Assembly (NCBI GenBank): GCA_964544285.1
Contig: CAZJAQ010000025.1
Span: forward strand, 1-19,286
Origin: CAYGVX01 sp964544285
GTDB lineage: Archaea; Thermoproteota; Bathyarchaeia; Bathyarchaeales; SOJC01
DNA: 19,286 nucleotides
Direction: 5' to 3'
In this document: positions 14,962 to 19,286 of the stretch, in pieces
Layout: every line of letters begins with the position of its first letter
How positions within the stretch are numbered: position 1 is the stretch's first letter
The notes under the pieces: generated by a model
The model's database searches: none
Seen by the model: the letters and a program-made list of their open reading frames with translations, nothing else
What the model was told of the DNA's origin: nothing
Made by a program: the position numbers and the translations under genes

Positions 14962-15586
14962 GCGTCGGCGGTTGCCACTCCATGTAGTTGGCATAGGTGA
15001 AGGCGATTGTGTCTCCTCTGTGAAGTATGTATTTCGCGCACGAGTAGTTTGGAAGTATCCACTGCGAAGTTTCGAGGTCCCAGTACCAGTAGAACCATCC
15101 ATGTGTGGAATTGTTTGCGACTCGGTTTATCGATGTCACTAAGATTCCCAGCTCTCCTCCGTAGTCTGTGTAGTTTATTTCGTCAGTTATTGAAAATACC
15201 GCTGTGAATGCTGTTGCTCCCAGCGGAAGGACTGTGCCGTTATGCCAGGTTTTGGTTCCGTTGCCGTAGCTTAAGAGAATGTTGACTCTGAGGGAGGTTC
15301 CTTCCAGCACTGCTGAGATGTTTTCCATGTTTCTGCTGAGTTGGTCAGCTAAGTCGTTGTAGGCGGCGACTTGGTCGATTAAATCACCGAGTATATCATT
15401 GTATCCGGCAAGCTGGTCGGCTAACTCGTTAACTAGGTCGTTGTATGTTGCGAGTTGGTTGACTAGACTGTCGTATTCGCTTCGGTAGGTGTTGTACTGG
15501 ACGAAGTAGTAAGCAGCGACGCTTGTTCCCAGAGTCGACCAAACTAGCAGGCCGAGGACTACATAGGTAAAGAGTCTCTTTTCCAA
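14954..15586 (-). CDS. Membrane-anchored coiled-coil protein with DUF4430 domain
   Basis: The 210-residue protein has an N-terminal membrane anchor (about 8-28), then a coiled coil with three 14-residue repeats around YND (about 33-85). The C-terminal outside domain (about 125-200) has GGELGILVTSI, several aromatic WFYWYW residues and RGDTIAFTY. This matches DUF4430, the fold of the C-terminal domain of transcobalamin-like proteins. It is probably the surface partner that presents a vitamin to the ECF component encoded just upstream. The TTG start has a perfect GGAGGTGA (15593-15600) with a 6-base spacer, inside the end of the upstream gene (28-bp overlap). Several N-x-S/T sequons suggest glycosylation. 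Confidence 0.75.
   Translation of the reverse strand: MEKRLFTYVVLGLLVWSTLGTSVAAYYFVQYNTYRSEYDSLVNQLATYNDLVNELADQLAGYNDILGDLIDQVAAYNDLADQLSRNMENISAVLEGTSLRVNILLSYGNGTKTWHNGTVLPLGATAFTAVFSITDEINYTDYGGELGILVTSINRVANNSTHGWFYWYWDLETSQWILPNYSCAKYILHRGDTIAFTYANYMEWQPPTPT
15354..15471 (-). repeat. Three 42-base coding repeats in the coiled coil
   Basis: The octamer TCGTTGTA or TCATTGTA recurs at 15354, 15396 and 15438, exactly 42 bases apart, each followed by a related TTGGT/CTGGT segment. They encode 14-residue units with YND and QLA or QVA. The exact period indicates recent tandem duplication in the spacer of this surface protein. Confidence 0.7.
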
Positions 15587-16134
15587 ATTCTTTCACCTCC
15601 GAACAATTCCTGCAAGACTCTAGTAAGGGGGAAGAAAGCTACCAAGAAGACAAAAAAGTTCGACACTACGTGGATTAGCGAAAAAGGAGCCCCTGAAACC
15701 AACGCAGTAACAAACGCAGGCAGCAAGGGCACTCCGAGGAGCATGTACGATACTGCGACGCCGAAATTCGTGATAAGGTCATAAATAAGCGTGAGAAAAG
15801 CTCCTAAGACTGCAGTTTCACCACACGAGCTTAGATTGTACACGCCTTTCTTCGCTCGCCCGTAGAGTCCGCCAACGATGCCAACGAGAACCATTCCGGT
15901 TATCTGGAAGGGCAACATCAGCCCCGCGAACCCCCAGGGTGACAAGAACCCGTTCACTAACATCACGCTAGCGCCTAGCAAGCCGCCCAGAACAACGCCG
16001 AAGAATGCGCCCACAAAGAAGACGAGCAGCGAAGTTAGTTCAACGTTTGGGGGTCGGGGAGTCAGCTGAATAGCTATGCAGAGGGCGGATAGGATTGTGA
16101 GTAGTGCGAGGCGACGGGTCTGTGGCGAACCCAT
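15559..16134 (-). CDS. ECF transporter S component, possibly for cobalamin
   Basis: This 191-residue integral membrane protein has about six helices. RPPNVELTSLLVFFVGAFFG near residues 27-46 and the Gly-rich LGGLLGASVMLVNGFLS segment are typical of ECF vitamin-binding S components. The S component binds the vitamin and works with a shared EcfT/EcfA module, which is not in this window. The pairing with a DUF4430 transcobalamin-like protein suggests cobalamin or a corrinoid; this is inferred. The open frame extends 31 codons upstream, but ATG 16134 lies 28 bases after a TATA box, giving a leaderless message and a normal N-terminus. It overlaps the DUF4430 gene start by 28 bases. Confidence 0.8.
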   Translation of the reverse strand: MGSPQTRRLALLTILSALCIAIQLTPRPPNVELTSLLVFFVGAFFGVVLGGLLGASVMLVNGFLSPWGFAGLMLPFQITGMVLVGIVGGLYGRAKKGVYNLSSCGETAVLGAFLTLIYDLITNFGVAVSYMLLGVPLLPAFVTALVSGAPFSLIHVVSNFFVFLVAFFPLTRVLQELFGGERIWKRDSLPM

Positions 16135-16158
16135 GAGACTTGGTTGGATAATCCATCC

Positions 16159-16166
16159 ATATAAAA
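16159..16166 (-). promoter_or_regulatory. TATA box of the ECF-S/DUF4430 operon
   Basis: On the minus strand TTTTATAT is centred about 28 bases before ATG 16134, which fits a leaderless transcript and decides the start. Confidence 0.55.
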
Positions 16167-16228
16167 CTTTGCATCCAACATACCTAATAGGACGGTCTAG
16201 ACTAAGCGCAGAGAAACGCAAACACACG

Positions 16229-17707
16229 CTACGGCGTGTACTTGAAAGGATGCTTCGACCTGTCCTTATTCTCTATCACTTCATCCGCCGAGGGTCTACC
16301 TTCAACAGCCTTCCGAACAGCATGCCGCATAGCCTTGTAATTGTTGATGTACACTCGTTGCCTATCGACGGCAGAGGGATGCACGAACACGTTTGCGATA
16401 ATGACCAAATCCTCGGCTGCACCCTTAGGAAGGCTCCCATCCGCCAAACTATCCGCCACCGCCTTAGCCATGCCCGCCTGCGCAGGACCATAGACCATAC
16501 TCGCTTGGCGCATGTTCTTAATCGTCACCGTGGGCACCATCAACGTGACAGGCTTTACCAAGACGTTGGGCTCCAGAATAGCCACGAGAGGCTCATGCCC
16601 GGGAGTCGGGTTCGCCTTCGCCCGAGCATATGCCTCACCCACGGGACCATCCTTCACTCCAATCATCAAATCAACATGAGCCACTTCTGCGCCCTCTCCA
16701 GCCAAAGCCTCACCGACGCGAAGCTTAAAATCTCGAATCACTTCTGGCGTTACGTGAACCGCTCTGAACCTCTCCTCCAAAACCTTCTCCTCGACTTCAA
16801 ACTTCACAGGTTTAGCCTCTATCTTGCCGATCTTCTCCAAGTCCAGCCGCAGCTCCTCCCGAGCTTCATAAGTAAGCTCTCCGCCGACGCTAAGCGGTAA
16901 TCTCACGGAACCCACCTTAATGCCCATCATGTTCAAAGCCTCCTTAGCCCCCACCGCACCGCTCGACGCCGTGATCCGCGCAATCTTCTGAACCTTGTAC
17001 TGCAGCTCACGCGCTTTCTGCAAATCGCCCTTCTCCACGCTGTCGTAGATTTTAACCCAAACGTCGGGAATGAAGTTGGCGCTCGCTAAGATGGCTCCGC
17101 TTGCCCCAGCAGCCAAAGCCGCCACAACCACCTCGTCGTGACCGCACATCACGTTGATCTTGTCGCGAACCTTCTCCAACACCGCCAACACAAGACTAAG
17201 TTGGCCACTGCTGTCCTTGATGCCGACTATGTTTGGAACCTGCGCCAAGTCCTCCACCATCTGCCACGGCATGGGTAACCCAGTGCATTGCGGGATGTTG
17301 TATAGAATTAGGGGCAAATCCACTTCAGACGCAATCGTGAAATAATGCTCATAAATCCCCCTGTTAGTGGGCTTCAGGTAGTACGGCGTCACGATTAGAG
17401 CAGCGTCGGCGCCAGCATCTTTCGCATACTTCGTCATCTCCAACGCCTGCGCAGTCCCACTTGTCCCGGTACCCGCGACAACGGGAACTCGTCCGTTAAC
17501 CTCGTCAACGACAACGTCGATAACCCGTTTCTTCTCTTCAACGGTCATGTTTACAAACTCGCCCGTGGTGCCACACGGAACGACGCCGTGGACGCCAAGC
17601 TCAACGCAGTAGTTAACGAGTGCTCGCATCTGCCCCTCATCAACTGTTTTTCCGTCTTCGGTGAAAGGTGTCACCAATGCGGGCATGATTCCCTTGGGCT
17701 TGAACAT
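16229..17707 (-). CDS. DapA-type class I aldolase fused to formaldehyde-activating enzyme (Fae)
   Basis: The 492-residue protein is two enzymes in one chain. Residues 1-295 are a dihydrodipicolinate synthase/N-acetylneuraminate lyase (beta-alpha)8 barrel: GTTGEF (46-51), Y136 in LILYNIP and the Schiff-base lysine K164 in GIKDSS. The arginine that holds the distal carboxylate in DHDPS is replaced by C141, so it is not a standard DapA. After a linker (about 296-325), residues 326-492 are Fae: VGEALAGEGAEVAHVDL with catalytic H344, KPVTLM, YGPAQAGMAKAVADS and the C-terminal HPF. Fae condenses formaldehyde with tetrahydromethanopterin. ATG 17707 has AAGGAG at 17717-17722 and a TATA box about 42 bases upstream. 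A longer frame to 17776 would run through that promoter. I expect both halves to be active. The linked reaction is inference. Confidence 0.9.
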   Translation of the reverse strand: MFKPKGIMPALVTPFTEDGKTVDEGQMRALVNYCVELGVHGVVPCGTTGEFVNMTVEEKKRVIDVVVDEVNGRVPVVAGTGTSGTAQALEMTKYAKDAGADAALIVTPYYLKPTNRGIYEHYFTIASEVDLPLILYNIPQCTGLPMPWQMVEDLAQVPNIVGIKDSSGQLSLVLAVLEKVRDKINVMCGHDEVVVAALAAGASGAILASANFIPDVWVKIYDSVEKGDLQKARELQYKVQKIARITASSGAVGAKEALNMMGIKVGSVRLPLSVGGELTYEAREELRLDLEKIGKIEAKPVKFEVEEKVLEERFRAVHVTPEVIRDFKLRVGEALAGEGAEVAHVDLMIGVKDGPVGEAYARAKANPTPGHEPLVAILEPNVLVKPVTLMVPTVTIKNMRQASMVYGPAQAGMAKAVADSLADGSLPKGAAEDLVIIANVFVHPSAVDRQRVYINNYKAMRHAVRKAVEGRPSADEVIENKDRSKHPFKYTP

Positions 17708-17744
17708 TAACTTAAACTCCTTGCATCCTATCATGTCTTTTGTA

Positions 17745-17753
17745 CATTTAAAC
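17745..17753 (-). promoter_or_regulatory. TATA box of the DapA-Fae gene
   Basis: On the minus strand GTTTAAATG is centred about 42 bases before ATG 17707. The predicted start near 17724 leaves a short leader with the AAGGAG ribosome site. Confidence 0.5.
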
Positions 17754-17797
17754 GCTTCACTGAAGGGAACGACCACTCCGCATGGACCGTAGCTACT

Positions 17798-17805
17798 CTT
17801 ATAAA
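17798..17805 (+). promoter_or_regulatory. TATA box of the 427-residue protein gene
   Basis: CTTATAAA lies about 55 bases before TTG 17858. The predicted start near 17827 leaves a leader of about 30 bases with GAGGAA at 17844-17849. It is about 50 bases from the opposing DapA-Fae TATA box, so a protein bound between them could affect both genes. Confidence 0.5.
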
Positions 17806-17857
17806 CACTACAACACTAGTAAACCAAACACAAAACTGCTGTCAGAGGAAAAAGCCG

Positions 17858-19141
17858 TTGAAAGACCTCAGACAAAAACTGAAGATCAAAGAGGAAAACC
17901 TCAAGAAAATCAACGACTTCATCACGAACGAGGACAACCCCCTCGTAAACAACCTGCTAAAAATCATCGAAAAATATGGCGGAGTCGACGAGATCAACCG
18001 AAAGGCACGAGAAGCCCGCAAACTCGAAAGCCTCATGACTCGACTCAAAGCGAAAAACTCGCCTCACGTAAAAGACCTTGAGTGGCTAATAGAACAACGA
18101 GACAAGGACGCATTCATCAGCATTCCCGAATACCGCAGAAAAATCTTAGGACGCAGAGCCGACTCGATGAAGTTCGACGATTCCTTCGCTGTTACTCTCG
18201 AAATCAGCGCCACCAACTTCTTCCCATGGGTCATAGAAGAAGCAAAAAAAGCCATCAAACAACAAGACCTCATGCCCGGGCGCTTTATCCGCGTCCGCTC
18301 CATGAAAGAACAAGTCGAAGACGACGAAATCCTCGCCTTCGCAGCCGCTATGCAAATAGTCGGGGCTTCCTACGTAGAAACCTTGGACACGAAGGGAACC
18401 CTGCCTGGACCTGACGGCATGCCCATCAACGTGCATTTAGGGGGACCGGAAACCATCACGGGTTATTTCGGCGGCGTCGGCATGCCCAACGAATACGCCT
18501 TGAAATGGGTTGACGAATACCTCCACTATTACACTGAATATGGGATCAGACAGGTGTTGAACACGAACTCTGGAAGCGTGATGCTCGGCTACTGGCTCTT
18601 CAAGCTTGGCATAGACGTTGAATTCAAGATTTCAGTGTTCTTGGGCAACGACAACCCCTATTCCTGCTTCTGGACGCTTATGACTACTAAGCTTTTCAGC
18701 CGAGACGACGGAACCAGCCCCCTCGTGGGCTTTAACCTTTCAAACTCTGTCAACAACCAAACCATCGAGCTCTCAGCTTACGTTCGAAAAGCCTTCGACT
18801 TCGAAGATGTCGTGCGCATCGAACACCACATCACGGAAACCTACAAGAGCATCGTCAGACAGCCCTACGACAGACTAGACGAGCTTCTCGAAATCGCCGA
18901 CCATGTGAAGAACATAAGCGCCAAGCATGAGGGAGGAATCCCCGAAGTCGAGAAAACCCGGGAACATCCATCAGCCATCTTAGATTACTTCGTCCCAAAG
19001 AAGGAGATTGTCGCACAGGGTCTGATGCCCACGTTGACAAACAACTACCTCGACAAGCACGACGCGATGAATCGAACTGCCAAAGCCCTAACAGAGAGAG
19101 GCTTAACTTTCATCGCCGCTCAGAAACTACACAAAAAATAG
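17858..19141 (+). CDS. Unrecognised 427-residue protein, probably a (beta-alpha) barrel
   Basis: I do not recognise this family. It is soluble, without signal peptide or membrane helix. Residues 1-105 are charged and helical. From 110 on, strand-like segments (AVTLEIS, FIRVRS, YVETLDT, QVLNTNS, VEFKISVFLGN, VGFNLSN, VVRIEHHI) alternate with helices, which suggests a (beta-alpha)8 barrel. A glycine-rich stretch HLGGPETITGYFGGVGMPNE (193-212) and IEHHITE (321-327) look like active-site loops, with several His, Asp and Glu that could bind metal or substrate. The TTG start has GAGGAA about 8 bases before it. It diverges from the DapA-Fae gene across a 150-bp region, hinting at a shared pathway. 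Possibly a lyase, mutase or isomerase. Confidence 0.8.
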   Translation: MKDLRQKLKIKEENLKKINDFITNEDNPLVNNLLKIIEKYGGVDEINRKAREARKLESLMTRLKAKNSPHVKDLEWLIEQRDKDAFISIPEYRRKILGRRADSMKFDDSFAVTLEISATNFFPWVIEEAKKAIKQQDLMPGRFIRVRSMKEQVEDDEILAFAAAMQIVGASYVETLDTKGTLPGPDGMPINVHLGGPETITGYFGGVGMPNEYALKWVDEYLHYYTEYGIRQVLNTNSGSVMLGYWLFKLGIDVEFKISVFLGNDNPYSCFWTLMTTKLFSRDDGTSPLVGFNLSNSVNNQTIELSAYVRKAFDFEDVVRIEHHITETYKSIVRQPYDRLDELLEIADHVKNISAKHEGGIPEVEKTREHPSAILDYFVPKKEIVAQGLMPTLTNNYLDKHDAMNRTAKALTERGLTFIAAQKLHKK

Positions 19142-19142
19142 A

Positions 19143-19286
19143 GTGAAGATGCTGAGACAGCTACCACGTGGTCTTGGCTGTTTCACCAGCAAGATGATCG
19201 TCGTGGAGACGAAGATTGCCGTGGTTAGTTACCCTGCAATTCGCTGCAAAAACTGTTCAAAGCGTCATAGTCTTGCTTCAACTCCT
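19143..19286 (+). CDS. Possible start of a further gene, partial
   Basis: From GTG 19143, one base after the previous stop, a frame stays open for 48 codons to the window edge. An internal ATG at 19194 begins MIVVETKIAVVSYPAIR, followed by a CKNC pair that could be half of a zinc site. No clear ribosome site is seen, and the palindrome ACCACGTGGT (19163-19172) lies inside it. The start at 19194 is the likelier one if the gene is real. Short open frames also occur by chance. Confidence 0.3.
   Translation, partial: MKMLRQLPRGLGCFTSKMIVVETKIAVVSYPAIRCKNCSKRHSLASTP

Noticed and set aside
16076..16900. 274-residue frame on the plus strand
   Set aside because: It lies opposite the ECF-S promoter and the Fae coding region, is rich in Arg and His, and has no family features. 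It is a shadow of the DapA-Fae gene.
17708..17776. N-terminal extension of the DapA-Fae protein
   Set aside because: It crosses the likely TATA box and ribosome site, and the family N-terminus begins at residue 24 of the extended frame.
19163..19172. Palindrome ACCACGTGGT with flanking ACAGC/GCTGT
   Set aside because: It could be a hairpin terminator, but the stem is interrupted, no T-run of note follows, and it may be inside a coding frame.

Overview
The window looks like a piece of an archaeal chromosome, most likely from the Thermoproteota/Bathyarchaeia group. I place it by gene content and signals, not by a database match. The signs are AT-rich TATA boxes about 25-30 bases before several starts, some of them apparently leaderless; Shine-Dalgarno sites of the GGAGGTGA type; heavy use of TTG and GTG starts; ferredoxin-linked 2-oxoacid chemistry; a formaldehyde-activating-enzyme domain of the tetrahydromethanopterin pathway; a PEF-CTERM surface protein; and archaeal zinc-ribbon families. 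I saw no rRNA, tRNA, CRISPR array or insertion sequence.

Layout. 1-784 (minus, cut by the window edge) is a multi-zinc-ribbon protein that appears to run into a nuclease-like domain. 915-1131 is a tiny zinc-ribbon protein. 1327-1735 is the decayed remnant of a small membrane protein (DUF420-like). 1796-2272 is a secreted or surface protein with a PEF-CTERM tail, followed by an 11-bp inverted repeat. 2403-9078 is a plus-strand acyl-CoA block: phenylacetate-CoA-ligase-like enzyme, 3-hydroxyacyl-CoA dehydrogenase, enoyl-CoA hydratase, acyl-CoA dehydrogenase 1, an adenosine-deaminase-family enzyme and acyl-CoA dehydrogenase 2. A perfect palindrome wraps the TATA box before acyl-CoA dehydrogenase 1. 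A two-module Lrp/AsnC-like regulator (9053-10207, minus) converges on the block. Next come a short exported peptide and a small output-domain-like protein (divergent), an atypical M20 hydrolase (minus), and iorA-iorB (12491-14961), which turn aryl-pyruvates into aryl-acetyl-CoA. 14954-16134 (minus) pairs an ECF transporter S component with a DUF4430 coiled-coil membrane protein, probably vitamin (perhaps cobalamin) uptake. 16229-17707 (minus) is a fusion of a DapA-type class I aldolase with a formaldehyde-activating enzyme (Fae). It diverges from an unrecognised 427-residue protein at 17858-19141.

How they may work together. IorAB, the CoA ligase and the beta-oxidation enzymes fit fermentation of amino acids or aromatic/branched acids, with electrons going to ferredoxin and an electron-transfer flavoprotein. 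Neither a thiolase nor an ETF is visible here. The most unusual object is the DapA-Fae fusion. Its aldolase half keeps the Schiff-base lysine but lacks the arginine typical of dihydrodipicolinate synthase, and its Fae half keeps the catalytic histidine. I suggest that a pyruvate aldolase which releases or uses formaldehyde is physically coupled to formaldehyde capture on tetrahydromethanopterin. This is inference and testable.
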